This document shows positions 18,952 to 27,645 of a DNA stretch of 64,000 bases, one piece after another. Below the pieces are notes generated by a model that ran no database searches, was not told the origin of the DNA, and saw nothing but the letters and a program-made list of their open reading frames with translations. This stretch comes from Intestinimonas butyriciproducens (lineage in GTDB: Bacteria; Bacillota; Clostridia; Oscillospirales; Butyricicoccaceae): NCBI RefSeq assembly GCF_016901775.1, contig NZ_JACJKW010000004.1:64001-128000 (forward strand). Reading direction: 5' to 3'. Position numbers and translations under genes: made by a program. Numbering within the stretch: the first letter of the stretch is position 1; each line of letters opens with the position of its first letter.

Positions 18952-20646
18952 TTACAGCGCGCCATCTGACGATTCGGGTTCTGCGTTTTCTTGCTTTAAC
19001 GTGTATTTTGCACCTCTCCCCGCTCCTAAGAGAGTAATGGCCCCTTCTTGACGCATTCTTTTTAGTGTATCAGTTGCTTGATTTCTTGTAAAACCACACA
19101 ACTCTTGTACTTTTTCATTTGTGATAACACCGCTTGAAGAAAGATGCTCCAAAATCATACTCTTAGCCCTGATATATTGGATGGACTTGTCTCTTGTGTA
19201 GGCAACATCCGATTTAACAGCATTGTAAACCTTCGCCGTCAGCATATATTCTTTTCCTACTACTTCGATCAAACCATCTTTAACCAAACCGGCGCAATTA
19301 CTTCTTACATTGTCTATTGGCATCTGTGTCAATTCCTGTGCATCTGATAGCTTGATCCGCCTATTGTCCGTCAAATAGCGCAGAATCATCAGCTCTGCCA
19401 GAGAGAAGACACGTTGCCTATTTTCCTGCTCCTGCAAAACAAACTTAACAAAGCCAAGGTCATCAATCGCACTCTTGAGTGTAAGTGAAACTGCATCCCC
19501 AAATACATGGTACTCTGGGTATGGCTTTCCCATAGAAATCATTTCGCGGAAAATAATATCTACGCCTTGCCCCGTCCTTTGCACATATTTCAGGCGCTGC
19601 AGTGTTTCAGCAATCAATTTGTTCCTTGGCGTAGAGGGATGAGTTATGATATTTTTCTCTGTTATCCCGTCCAGAAAACCGCCGGGATTTTCAATTACCA
19701 GTTTATCGGGATATTGTTTGACGTAAACCGCACCCATACTTTGATAATCTCTGTGGGCCAGCGCATTCAGGATGGCTTCTTGAAACACTTTTTCCGAAAA
19801 ATCGGGGATTTCAACGCGATACAATCCCACCTGCACATTGAGAATGTGGTTATCCGTTTGAATGCGCTCCGTCAGTCGATCCAAAACAGTTACAATCGGC
19901 TGCTTCATATCGAGCCGCGCATCATATTCTTCTAAATTTTGCTCACCATAGTGCAGGTAGATAACTTCTGCCTGTGGCAATAGTTTGTTGATCGATTGTT
20001 CTTTTCCTACGAACAGAAGTCCCGCAACGGTAAGGCGCTCAACATCTTGATCCTGTTTGATAAGGCCGAGATCTCGTAGAAAAGCCAGGTCTTCCATATC
20101 CGCCAGTGTAGATTTTGCATCGCGGATACGAATTTTCTCTTTGAGGTTATATACCTCCAAAAGATTTATGTCATCCAGCGTACTGGCGGCTACAATTTGG
20201 CCGGAAAAATCGGGGGATTGTGCCTGAGTATAGCGATTGCTCATTTCTTCAGGATAGTATGGCTTGGAATTCTTACCGAGCCGTTTCAAGCACCGCCCAT
20301 CCGTAGTGGCATAGGTGTTTCCATCATGCACAACAGACAAAGCCAACACAATGTGCCCTTGATATAGGATTTCTTCGATGTTCGTAAACAGTGGAGGCCG
20401 AGTTTTGTCATAAATCGCCTCGATCAAGCTTTGGCAGTCATAGTCGCTGCATCCAGTAACTTGGCCACTATCCTCAATTCCGAAGTACACAGTCCCGCCT
20501 TTGGCGTTGGCAAATGCGATTAACTCATTGACAGCTAAGCGGACCCGTTCATTGTGCCCAGATGCTTTGACCCAAGATTTGAATTCTACAGTATCATTTT
20601 CACCAACTTTGATGACATCATCCATAAATTCATCGTTTCTATTCAT
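18952..20646 (-). CDS. AlbA_2/Schlafen-like DNA-binding and HATPase_c_4 regulator
   Basis: A 564-residue protein. The N-terminal AlbA_2 (divergent AAA_4/Schlafen-like) domain spans about 10-130 (EFKSWVKASG, AFANAKGGTVYFGIEDSG). A GHKL-type ATP-binding domain follows at about 290-390 (EAILNALAHRDY, VIENPGGF, RTGQGVDII), with winged helices at the C-terminus (about 410-560). Such proteins are putative transcription or stress regulators, sometimes found in defence islands. ATG 20646 is chosen; AGGAGGTG lies 17 bases upstream and a CTG nine codons earlier in the stretch would be better spaced. The gene is AT-richer than its neighbours and in the opposite orientation, so it looks like inserted cargo. 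Confidence 0.82.
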   Translation of the reverse strand: MNRNDEFMDDVIKVGENDTVEFKSWVKASGHNERVRLAVNELIAFANAKGGTVYFGIEDSGQVTGCSDYDCQSLIEAIYDKTRPPLFTNIEEILYQGHIVLALSVVHDGNTYATTDGRCLKRLGKNSKPYYPEEMSNRYTQAQSPDFSGQIVAASTLDDINLLEVYNLKEKIRIRDAKSTLADMEDLAFLRDLGLIKQDQDVERLTVAGLLFVGKEQSINKLLPQAEVIYLHYGEQNLEEYDARLDMKQPIVTVLDRLTERIQTDNHILNVQVGLYRVEIPDFSEKVFQEAILNALAHRDYQSMGAVYVKQYPDKLVIENPGGFLDGITEKNIITHPSTPRNKLIAETLQRLKYVQRTGQGVDIIFREMISMGKPYPEYHVFGDAVSLTLKSAIDDLGFVKFVLQEQENRQRVFSLAELMILRYLTDNRRIKLSDAQELTQMPIDNVRSNCAGLVKDGLIEVVGKEYMLTAKVYNAVKSDVAYTRDKSIQYIRAKSMILEHLSSSGVITNEKVQELCGFTRNQATDTLKRMRQEGAITLLGAGRGAKYTLKQENAEPESSDGAL

Positions 20647-20990
20647 GGCCCTGTTCAGATACACCTCCTGCAAAACAAGCAAAAAGATTTCCGTAGAAAA
20701 ATACGGAGTTATCTACCAGATGTCTTTGGTGCCCCATATTTTGATTGGAATATATAAAGCGGCTTTGCCACGCTGGCTGACCTCTGAGTAGGTCGTTCAC
20801 CAAGATTACTGAATTATTGTATCTTATTCCGCCCGATAATACAATGGGCACAAGGTAAAATGGTATGTATGAAGAATTATTTTGCGGTGTCTTGACCATC
20901 AGCAACTGTTCCGCCGAATGCCATAAAGCTGAAACCATATTTCCATTTCAATTTGAATCCGATAATAGCTGGAATTAAAATGCCATCCTT

Positions 20991-21019
20991 CAGCCCCCAT
21001 GTCTTGTGGGGGCTGATTT
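20991..21019 (+). terminator. Hairpin in the 20647-21093 gap
   Basis: CAGCCCCCA/TGGGGGCTG with a seven-base loop, followed by ATTTATTG, resembles a terminator reading right. The rest of the gap (20647-20990) is AT-rich, holds the AlbA_2 gene's ribosome-binding site and a small CCGTA/TACGG hairpin near 20695, and shows no supportable gene. Confidence 0.55.
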
Positions 21020-21093
21020 ATTGTTTACAAAAAGTTCATTCTTTTTCGGGCCCAAACCCGCGTTTTGCGGTGCGTATTGAAGGAGAAGAGTAT

Positions 21094-21420
21094 ATGAAGG
21101 AAATCACTTCTGCATCTGCCCGGAGGCTGTACCGTTTTCTATCTGCCTGCGGCGGGAACTGGCGCAATACCATCCATATTGTCGCCCAAGGCGGCCATAC
21201 CGGCTGGCTCATGGCCGCGGATCAGTACGGGAAACCAGTTGTGATGGTCGTAGATGCTTTTCAAAAGTTGACACAGGAACAGATCGAACCTGCGGAATGC
21301 CGGGGATACCTGACAGAATCCGCCTTTGGGGATATTTTCGCCAGGTATCTCCTCTGGCAGATCCCGGATGCCGGCGTCCCTCCTGCAGACGCGCTGAACC
21401 TGCTGTCATCATCACTTTAA
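21094..21420 (+). CDS. Small hypothetical protein
   Basis: A 108-residue protein beginning MKEITSASARRLYRF. The ATG at 21094 has AAGGAGA eight bases upstream; longer in-frame extensions cross the upstream hairpin and are rejected. It is soluble and alpha/beta, with no known motif. It is the first gene of the run leading to the zinc-finger protein and sigma factor, so probably an accessory gene of element maintenance. Confidence 0.65.
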   Translation: MKEITSASARRLYRFLSACGGNWRNTIHIVAQGGHTGWLMAADQYGKPVVMVVDAFQKLTQEQIEPAECRGYLTESAFGDIFARYLLWQIPDAGVPPADALNLLSSSL

Positions 21421-21441
21421 GAACATAGGAGGGATCTATCC

Positions 21442-21843
21442 ATGAAACGAGTCAACATCAAATGCCCTTACTGCGGCGCCCGGGCTTTCCTGCGGCCGGC
21501 CTCCGTGGTATATGGGGAGCGGGCCGCCCCGGGGAGCAAGCTCTATGTGTGCGGCAACTATCCCGCCTGCGATTCCTATGTGGCCGCCCACCGCACCAGC
21601 CAGTTGCCGATGGGGACGCTGGCCGATAAGCAGCTGCGGCGGGAGCGGCAGGCCGCTCATGCCGTATTCAATCAGCTATGGAAAAGCGGCCTGATGTCCA
21701 AGCGGCAGGCCTATCTCTGGCTCCAGGCGAAACTGGATCTTCCGGAATGCGAGGCCCATATTGCCAAGTTTTCCGAGGGCCGCTGTCAACTGGTCATTGA
21801 CCTGTGTGAAAAGTTCCTCGGCGCCCAGCGCCGGGCTGCTTAG
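21442..21843 (+). CDS. DUF3268-like zinc-finger protein
   Basis: A 133-residue protein with an N-terminal zinc ribbon. The Cys pairs are CPYCG near residues 8-12 and CGNYPAC near 37-43, the latter typical of DUF3268 family proteins (topoisomerase-like zinc finger). The C-terminal half is helical and basic. GGAGGG precedes the ATG. It lies directly upstream of a sigma factor. It probably binds nucleic acid; the precise role is unknown. Confidence 0.78.
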   Translation: MKRVNIKCPYCGARAFLRPASVVYGERAAPGSKLYVCGNYPACDSYVAAHRTSQLPMGTLADKQLRRERQAAHAVFNQLWKSGLMSKRQAYLWLQAKLDLPECEAHIAKFSEGRCQLVIDLCEKFLGAQRRAA

Positions 21844-21856
21844 GGAGGTGTGTCCA

Positions 21857-22468
21857 GTGAAATTCGATCACCCCCTCACCAGGGAACAGCAGCATCTGGT
21901 AGAGCAGAATATTTCACTGATCCATTGGACGATTTGGAAGTACATCGATGTCAAAGAGGAGATCTGCGGTTTAGCCTATGACGATCTGCACCAGGAGGGG
22001 GCCTTGGCCCTATGTTATGCCGCCGCCACTTACCGTCCCGGCGGCGCGCAGTTCAAAACCTATGCCATCACGGTCATCCGCAATCACCTACTGGACCATT
22101 GCCGCCGCATTGCGGCGCAGCTGAAAAATGTGCCGACCTGCTCTTTGGATACGCCGCCCTGTGAAGACCGGCCGCCTCCCGTCAGAGAGGCAGAGGTCGC
22201 GCAGGACGATTCAGAACAGTGGGTTTCAGCCATCTATGTCGCGCAACTGCTGGAACATGGGAAGCGACACTACAGCGGGGTCGCCAAATTGGGCGTTGAG
22301 GCGCTGGAGCTGAAGATCAAAGGCTACAGCGGCGCCGATATTGCCCGGCTGTACCATACGAAGCCGAATCATGTGGGCGCGTGGATCGCTCGTGCGGCGG
22401 AAAAGTTCCGGCAGGATGCGATCTCCGCAGATCTGCTCTCCCAAATGGGATTTGAAAAAGGGGCTTGA
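21857..22468 (+). CDS. Sigma-70 family factor (first of four sigma-like proteins)
   Basis: A 203-residue protein starting at GTG, with GGGAGGTG upstream. Region 2 is visible in the N-terminal half (YDDLHQEGALALCYAAATYR, FKTYAITVIRNHLLDHCRR). The C-terminal part, from about 150, is a region-4-like HTH (IKGYSGADIARLYHTKPNHV). It probably transcribes element genes or regulates excision and transfer. It sits 13 bases after the DUF3268-like gene and is probably co-expressed. Confidence 0.85.
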   Translation: MKFDHPLTREQQHLVEQNISLIHWTIWKYIDVKEEICGLAYDDLHQEGALALCYAAATYRPGGAQFKTYAITVIRNHLLDHCRRIAAQLKNVPTCSLDTPPCEDRPPPVREAEVAQDDSEQWVSAIYVAQLLEHGKRHYSGVAKLGVEALELKIKGYSGADIARLYHTKPNHVGAWIARAAEKFRQDAISADLLSQMGFEKGA

Positions 22469-22508
22469 GATTCGTAGAAAATAGTAACCAGGAAAGGAGA
22501 ACCTTATT

Positions 22509-23204
22509 ATGGACAAACGGACATATTACACGGCGGTTGGCCGGTTCACCAAGCGGCATGATGCGGATGGGAATACATATCCCGTGGTCTATGTCAATCA
22601 GCAGGAATATCTTCTGGACCTCCAGGAAATGGCCGTGTGGACGGCGCTGACTTGGCGCCTGTCCGATTTCCGCCAGCTGGAGCGAAAGTATGATTTGCTG
22701 GCAAGGGAACTGCATCTGCTGGAGCCGCGCACCCTGGAAAACTGTCTGCGCCATCTGGAGGTGCGTGGGCTGGTGGCCTCCGGTAGCGGTGAGGATGACC
22801 TGGAGGCCCTGTATGATTTGCTCGGCGGATTGTATGTGGTGCCGATTTCAGAGAGCCTGCTTCTTCGCGTCGCCACCTTCGCAAAACTGACATTTCTGGG
22901 CGGCGTACCGTTCTCCACCACAAAGAACCTGTTTCAGCGGCGGAAGATGGATGAATGCGAGAATCGGATTTTGGCGCTGTCCAGACAGGCGCTACTATCC
23001 ACTGCGGAGTTGGTCAAATGCGTAGAACTGGGGATCTTTGACCTCTCCTCCGGCGAGCGGGTCATAGACGCTCTGTACGATGACGTCGATACGACCAGCG
23101 ATAATATCCGCTATCTGATGCTCAGCGCGGACAGCCGCACATCTGTCACCCTGGCGGTAGCGAACCTGTGTCTGGGCAAACAGATCATTTTTGAGAGGGT
23201 ATAG
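22509..23204 (+). CDS. Hypothetical helical protein, winged-helix-like
   Basis: A 231-residue protein with AAAGGAGAA before the ATG. Residues about 40-90 (MAVWTALTWRLSD, LENCLRHLEVRGLVAS) look like a winged helix; a second helical repeat follows. No catalytic residues stand out. It overlaps nothing and is followed after three bases by a membrane protein gene. Function not recognised. Confidence 0.65.
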   Translation: MDKRTYYTAVGRFTKRHDADGNTYPVVYVNQQEYLLDLQEMAVWTALTWRLSDFRQLERKYDLLARELHLLEPRTLENCLRHLEVRGLVASGSGEDDLEALYDLLGGLYVVPISESLLLRVATFAKLTFLGGVPFSTTKNLFQRRKMDECENRILALSRQALLSTAELVKCVELGIFDLSSGERVIDALYDDVDTTSDNIRYLMLSADSRTSVTLAVANLCLGKQIIFERV

Positions 23205-23207
23205 GCG

Positions 23208-23708
23208 ATGCGGCAGTTCAGAGACTGGCCCGCCGCCCTTCAGCGCAAATGGCTCTTGTCCTGGGCGGCGGGCGCGGCCTTCCTTACCGTAGGAATCACG
23301 GTCTTTCTCGCGCTGGAGGACCGGCCCCTGTTGATCATCAGCACCCTGCTGGCGGCTTGTGTCGCCCTGCGCTGCATGGCCTTTTACCGGACAGCGGCAG
23401 GCGGAAACTATGAAGTCATCACAGGCATCTGCGTCGGCCTGGGACACGCCGGCCTGAGACGGAGCCGGACGGTTCGGATGCTCTTGACCGACGGAACGGA
23501 ATATGAGGTGGCGTTGGATAAGCGCATCGCTCTTCGGATCGGGAACCGCTACCAGCTTTACTTCCGCCTGGTCCCCGGCTTGTCCGGCGGCCAGGCGTTC
23601 CCCAGGCAGGCGCTTATGGACAGCCAGTTTTTAGCCCTTGAGGATCTGGGTGAGTACCACATAGACAAAGATGCTGAGGATGCCGTGCAGAAATCTGAAC
23701 CGCACTGA
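23208..23708 (+). CDS. Small membrane protein
   Basis: A 166-residue protein with two N-terminal transmembrane helices (WLLSWAAGAAFLTVGITVFL and LLIISTLLAACVALRCMAFY) and a cytoplasmic beta-rich domain of about 90 residues. It follows the previous gene by three bases, so is translated as part of the same operon. A family name cannot be given. Confidence 0.65.
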   Translation: MRQFRDWPAALQRKWLLSWAAGAAFLTVGITVFLALEDRPLLIISTLLAACVALRCMAFYRTAAGGNYEVITGICVGLGHAGLRRSRTVRMLLTDGTEYEVALDKRIALRIGNRYQLYFRLVPGLSGGQAFPRQALMDSQFLALEDLGEYHIDKDAEDAVQKSEPH

Positions 23709-23774
23709 TGTGTTTTCCATACAGAAAGGCATTGAGGCGGAATTACGGCATACCGGCGGGAAAGGAGTATCCTT

Positions 23775-24029
23775 ATGGACAAACCTCGGGCATATGAAAA
23801 AGTCAGCCAAATCACGCTTCCTGACCCCAGTGACCAGGACCCACACCCTCGGCTCCGGGTAAATGGACGCGGCATCCATGCCGGGGAGAGTTTTACAGCC
23901 CTCTTCCCAGACGGGTGGCACGACGTCACCCTGGAAGTATGCTGGGATGTCGCGGGCCCGGCCTGCTGGTATATCTCCAATGCCGGATTCTCCGGCATCT
24001 GCCCGGTCGGTCTTTTTGTTCGCCGGTAA
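23775..24029 (+). CDS. Small DUF5348-like protein
   Basis: An 84-residue soluble protein. GGAAAGGAG precedes the ATG. The C-terminus CWYISNAGFSGICPVGLFVR resembles DUF5348 proteins of Firmicutes mobile elements (from memory). No membrane segment. It is the last gene before the regulated promoter and structured RNA at 24.08-24.30 kb. Confidence 0.65.
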   Translation: MDKPRAYEKVSQITLPDPSDQDPHPRLRVNGRGIHAGESFTALFPDGWHDVTLEVCWDVAGPACWYISNAGFSGICPVGLFVRR

Positions 24030-24083
24030 TTTCCTGCACCCATATCAGAGACACAAATTCTTGTAGAAAATTCAGCCGCGGCA

Positions 24084-24135
24084 TACTATATATAGTATAA
24101 TAACGCTTGACAAAATCAATATATAGTGGTACACT
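24084..24135 (+). promoter_or_regulatory. Sigma-A promoter with AT-rich palindromic operator
   Basis: TTGACA at 24107-24112 and TACACT at 24130-24135 are separated by exactly 17 bases. A perfect 14-base palindrome, TACTATATATAGTA, lies at 24084-24097, and a partial copy, ATATATAGT, sits within the spacer. The layout suggests a repressor- or activator-controlled promoter, with transcription starting near 24142. Confidence 0.75.
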
Positions 24136-24141
24136 ACCATT

Positions 24142-24298
24142 GTAATTGATTCTTTGTGCGCTCCTCATTTTGAGGGTAGGCTATGAAACAGCCTATGAGC
24201 GAGAGGTCTCGCATTGCACACGTTGTCAGGTTTGTACGTGAGTGCCAGCGGAACGACTGCGCCCTTTTGAGGGGTGTGTCTGCTCCCTGGTGCTTTTT
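24142..24298 (+). ncRNA. Structured RNA/leader ending in a terminator, upstream of ssb
   Basis: About 155 bases between promoter and terminator fold into several stems. An outer CGCTC/GAGCG (24159-24163 with 24197-24201) encloses CTC/GAG and TAGGCT/AGCCTA (24177-24195). An overlapping alternative, GCGAGA/TCTCGC, lies at 24199-24212. CACGT/ACGTG (24219-24240) follows. The terminal hairpin pairs GTGCCAG with CTGGTGC around GCGCCC/GGGTGT, followed by TTTTT at 24294-24298. It could be a stand-alone ncRNA or an attenuator controlling ssb. Alternative pairing between two stems suggests switching; no protein in this stretch is credible. Confidence 0.65.
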
Positions 24299-24337
24299 AT
24301 ATATATTTAGTAAAGCCGTCAGGCGGAAAGGAGTGTT

Positions 24338-24760
24338 ATGGCCCAAGCGATTGTTTTTGGCCGGGTCACCACTGGTCTTGAACTGAAAACCAGCTTGAAG
24401 AACAACCCCTATGTGATGTTTTCCCTGGCCGAACACTTTGGATTCGGGGAGGCCGCACGCACCCAATTCATTCAGGTGTGGGCGTGGGGGCATCTGGCAC
24501 ATCAACTGGTAAAATGCAGTGTGGCAAAGGGAAGCACGATTTGGGTATCCGGTTTTCTGGAGTTATCCGATTACACCAGAAAAGACGGCGTCACCAAGGA
24601 CAAGCGCCTGAAGCTCACACTGAAAGACTGGGGGTTTCTTCCCGGCACAGGACGATCCAGGCAAGAACCTGCATCTCAAACCGGCGCAATGGAGGCGCCC
24701 GCAGCAGAACCGCCCACTGCCGACATCATCGACGGTGAGCGGGAGGAACTTCCGGAGTGA
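24338..24760 (+). CDS. ssb: Single-stranded DNA-binding protein
   Basis: A 140-residue OB-fold protein: strands at residues 1-15 and 40-105 (KGSTIWVSGFLELSDYTRKD, KLTLKDWGF) match the SSB/PriB-like fold. The last 35 residues are low-complexity and acidic (EREELPE), like SSB tails, although the usual DDxPF tip is absent. GGAAAGGAG precedes the ATG. The role is probably to coat transferred single-stranded DNA. Its promoter region contains the structured RNA described above. Confidence 0.82.
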   Translation: MAQAIVFGRVTTGLELKTSLKNNPYVMFSLAEHFGFGEAARTQFIQVWAWGHLAHQLVKCSVAKGSTIWVSGFLELSDYTRKDGVTKDKRLKLTLKDWGFLPGTGRSRQEPASQTGAMEAPAAEPPTADIIDGEREELPE

Positions 24761-24774
24761 AGCTCCGGGTACGC

Positions 24775-24838
24775 AAGAGGCACGATACTTAAATGATTCA
24801 GAGACATTCTGAACATTGGGTATCGTGCCTCTTTTTTT
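24775..24838 (+). terminator. Long terminator after ssb
   Basis: A 14-base outer stem, AAGAGGCACGATAC/GTATCGTGCCTCTT, encloses an inner AATG-TTCAGA/TCTGAA-CATT hairpin and is followed by TTTTTTT. Confidence 0.9.
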
Positions 24839-24871
24839 GTTTTCCGAGAAAAATGAAAGGTGGTATGAACT

Positions 24872-25654
24872 GTGAAACGACAGACTTCCCTCTGGGGGAG
24901 CATTTCCGTCCTGATCGGTGTGATCGTCGGCATCGTGGCCCTTGTCCGCGGGCCGGCTTTCTATCCGATGATCCTGCTGGCCTTTGCCGTGTGGGGCGTT
25001 TGGGCCGTTCTGACACTTGGCCTGCCCCGGTGGCGCACTGGCTATGTCCGGCGCCAGATGGCAAATGAAACGCAGAGTGTCCGGTCAGAACTGGATGCCG
25101 CAAATGTCCCTGTCGATGTGGCCCAAACCCTGCTGCGCCATGTCAATTACCGAATCTCCGCATATCTGAAATCCTCCCATCCGAATGCCCGCTGGGAATG
25201 GGTTACCCGAAATCCCGCACTCCTGGCGGTCCAGGGTGGGATCGGGCGCATCCGGCTCTATGGCGTGGATGATTACGACTATGCGGATGTAGAACTGGAT
25301 CAGCAGGGTAGCCTCTCCTGTTCCCTGGTTCGCCTCATGGCGGAACAGATGCCTGACGGAGAACCGCCGGCTTCCCCCGGAATGCCGTTGGACCCCCGGA
25401 TCTGGTACGACCAGCAGGGCCGCGAAACCCTGGAGATGCTGATCGCCGACCTGAACTCCAGAGGCTATAAGCATCTCGCGCTCAAAGAGGACGGGAGCAT
25501 CTGCACTTCTCTCGACGGGGCAAATGAGGAAACGATCCAGAGCACCTTCAGCAACTTCCCGGCCAAGGTCTACTGGCCGCAGCTGGCGAAGGTTCTGGAG
25601 CAGGAAGGCCTGGCTGCGACCGTAGAGGCCAACTGCGTTTCCGTGGCCTGGTGA
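24872..25654 (+). CDS. Membrane protein with cytoplasmic domain
   Basis: A 260-residue protein starting at GTG (AAAGGTGG upstream), with two transmembrane helices in the first 55 residues (LWGSISVLIGVIVGIVALV, FYPMILLAFAVWGVWAVLTL) and a soluble alpha/beta remainder. It follows the ssb terminator, so needs its own promoter or read-through. Unrecognised. Confidence 0.65.
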   Translation: MKRQTSLWGSISVLIGVIVGIVALVRGPAFYPMILLAFAVWGVWAVLTLGLPRWRTGYVRRQMANETQSVRSELDAANVPVDVAQTLLRHVNYRISAYLKSSHPNARWEWVTRNPALLAVQGGIGRIRLYGVDDYDYADVELDQQGSLSCSLVRLMAEQMPDGEPPASPGMPLDPRIWYDQQGRETLEMLIADLNSRGYKHLALKEDGSICTSLDGANEETIQSTFSNFPAKVYWPQLAKVLEQEGLAATVEANCVSVAW

Positions 25655-25679
25655 CCATGGAAAGGAGCGTGGAAATGCA

Positions 25680-26768
25680 ATGAAAACCGGACGGACAATT
25701 CAAGAGATGGCCGTCGAGATCATGCGCCAGAGCAAGGCCAAAGAGGACTACCTGGTGAACACCGGGAGCCTTGTCATGGAGGTGTGGGACGGTCAGCCCA
25801 TGCTCCACCTGCGGGATGCGGACGGCAGTGAGCTGGTCGATCCCTTGGACATCCAGAGTACAGCCCATCAGCAGATTGGCGATTATCTGGAGATCCCCAG
25901 GAAGTACTACCGGCGGATGCTCGGAGAGGATGCGGAACTGCTGGCCTATAATGTCAACCGCTGGTTCCAGCAAAAACCGGAGCAGCGCATGATCCGTACA
26001 ATGGATGGCCGTGCCCGCGCCTTTTTGAGCAACCGCTACCGGCGCATCGACAACCTGGACATCGCCACCATCACCCTTCCCATCATCGGGGAAATGAAGG
26101 ATGTCATCTATGCGTCCTGTGAATTGACCGAAGACTATATGTATATCAAGGCCGTCAATCCCCGCCTTACTGCAGAGGTCGTGCCTGGGGATGTTGTCCA
26201 GGGCGGCGTCATCATCACCAACAGCGAGACGGGACACGGCTCCGTGTGCGTGCAGCCATTGATCTACCGTCTGGTATGTTCCAACGGCATGGTGGTCAAT
26301 GATGCCAAGGCCCGCCGTTACCATGTGGGACGGATCGCCAGCACCGATGATGATTTTCAGATCTACTCCCAGGAAACGCTGGACGCTGACGATCAGGCTT
26401 TTGTTCTCAAACTGCAGGACACGGTTCGGGCGGCGGTGGATGAAGCCAAGTTCGCCGCAGTCCTGGACAAGATGCGGGAGAGCAAGGACGCCAAGCTGAA
26501 CACCGCAGACATCCCCAATGTGGTCAAGCTGGCCAGTTCCAATTTTAAGATCACCGAGGCGGAAAGCGCCGGCGTCCTTCAGCACCTGATCGAGGGCGGC
26601 GACCTGACCCTCTACGGCCTGGCCAACGCCGTGACCCGGTACAGCCAGGATGTGGAGAACTATGACCGGGCCAGCAAGCTGGAGGAGATCGGCTATCAGG
26701 TGATGACCATGTCCCCCAAGTTGTTCCAGGCGATCAATCAGATGCAGCCGGTCACACTGGCTGCGTAA
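25680..26768 (+). CDS. DUF932-like protein
   Basis: A 362-residue soluble protein resembling DUF932 phage/plasmid proteins. The pattern RAFLSNRYRRIDN, VYIKAVNP-like strands, and the segment LVCSNGMVVNDAKARRYHVG match the conserved core of that family. DUF932 proteins accompany conjugative plasmid and phage replication genes; biochemical function is not established. AAAGGAG precedes the ATG. The gene sits among maintenance genes between SSB and a Cys-motif protein. Confidence 0.8.
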   Translation: MKTGRTIQEMAVEIMRQSKAKEDYLVNTGSLVMEVWDGQPMLHLRDADGSELVDPLDIQSTAHQQIGDYLEIPRKYYRRMLGEDAELLAYNVNRWFQQKPEQRMIRTMDGRARAFLSNRYRRIDNLDIATITLPIIGEMKDVIYASCELTEDYMYIKAVNPRLTAEVVPGDVVQGGVIITNSETGHGSVCVQPLIYRLVCSNGMVVNDAKARRYHVGRIASTDDDFQIYSQETLDADDQAFVLKLQDTVRAAVDEAKFAAVLDKMRESKDAKLNTADIPNVVKLASSNFKITEAESAGVLQHLIEGGDLTLYGLANAVTRYSQDVENYDRASKLEEIGYQVMTMSPKLFQAINQMQPVTLAA

Positions 26769-26810
26769 CACCAAAGTCATTTTGATTCAGATTTTTTAGG
26801 AGGTTTTTTT

Positions 26811-27644
26811 ATGAATAATACGATGGTCAATGAGGCTCTCGCCGAGCGCACTTCTTTCATCATCCCCAAGGTGTCGGACAGCAAGTTTTCCAGCGCGGAA
26901 CTGGCCGACGATATGGACGGCCTGCAGTTGTCCTTCCAGCGGGCGAAGATCCCCGGCGGCGGTGTGCTGCAGTTTGAACTGCCCGGTGAGGACCCGGAGA
27001 ATCCGGACTATGTGCAGACGCTGGAGGGCGTGATCCTCTTTAACCACTCCGCCAACTCCTACTGGCCGGCGGGGAGCGAGTATGATGACAACACGCCGCC
27101 CCAGTGCCAGTCGGTAGATGGCAAGGTGGGCTATGGCGACCCCGGCGGGATCTGTGAAGCCTGCGACTACAACAAATTTGGAAGCGACCCCAACGGCGGC
27201 GGCAAAGCCTGCAAGAATATGCGGGTGCTGTACCTGCTTCGCAGCGGCGAAATGATGCCGATCCAGCTCTCCCTGCCGCCCACGAGCATCCGCCCGTTCA
27301 CGACCTTCGTGAACTCGGCGTTCCTGCTCCGCGGCCGCCGCGTCTGCTCCGGCCTGGTGCAGATCGGGCTTCGGAAGGGCTCCAGCAATGGGTTCACCTA
27401 CAGTGTGGCGACCTTCAAGAAGCTGCGTGACTTCGAGGGTGAGGAACTGGCCCAGGTCTGTGCCTATGCCGATTCCTTCCGCGACCAGATTAAGCAGACC
27501 CTCTCGGAGCGTGCCAGTCAGAATGAGGCTCAGGCCGGCGACGGCGTCGAAAGAGTCTCGGCTTCCAGGGTGATGCCCGACAATGGCGACCACTTTGCCA
27601 TCGGCGGCGTGATCGACGGCGAGCGGGATCTCCTGCCCGCTTGA
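26811..27644 (+). CDS. Cys-motif protein of phage/plasmid type, function unknown
   Basis: A 277-residue protein with a possible zinc site, CEACDYNKFGS then GGKACKN (residues about 116-140). LSLPPTSIRPFTTF and a beta-rich segment ending GFTYSVATFK follow. This conserved pattern is familiar from phage and mobile-element proteins of unknown function located near single-strand DNA proteins. AGGAGG precedes the ATG. A DNA-binding role is possible but unproven. Confidence 0.7.
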   Translation: MNNTMVNEALAERTSFIIPKVSDSKFSSAELADDMDGLQLSFQRAKIPGGGVLQFELPGEDPENPDYVQTLEGVILFNHSANSYWPAGSEYDDNTPPQCQSVDGKVGYGDPGGICEACDYNKFGSDPNGGGKACKNMRVLYLLRSGEMMPIQLSLPPTSIRPFTTFVNSAFLLRGRRVCSGLVQIGLRKGSSNGFTYSVATFKKLRDFEGEELAQVCAYADSFRDQIKQTLSERASQNEAQAGDGVERVSASRVMPDNGDHFAIGGVIDGERDLLPA

Positions 27645-27645
27645 C

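Noticed and set aside
20639-20938. Minus-strand 99-codon frame upstream of the AlbA_2-type gene
   Set aside because: No ribosome-binding site, atypical composition, and it overlaps the regulatory region of the neighbouring gene.
24183-24386. A 67-codon plus-strand frame overlapping the structured RNA and ssb start
   Set aside because: It crosses two hairpins and a terminator, and its ATG is inside a stem loop; the RNA interpretation is better supported.
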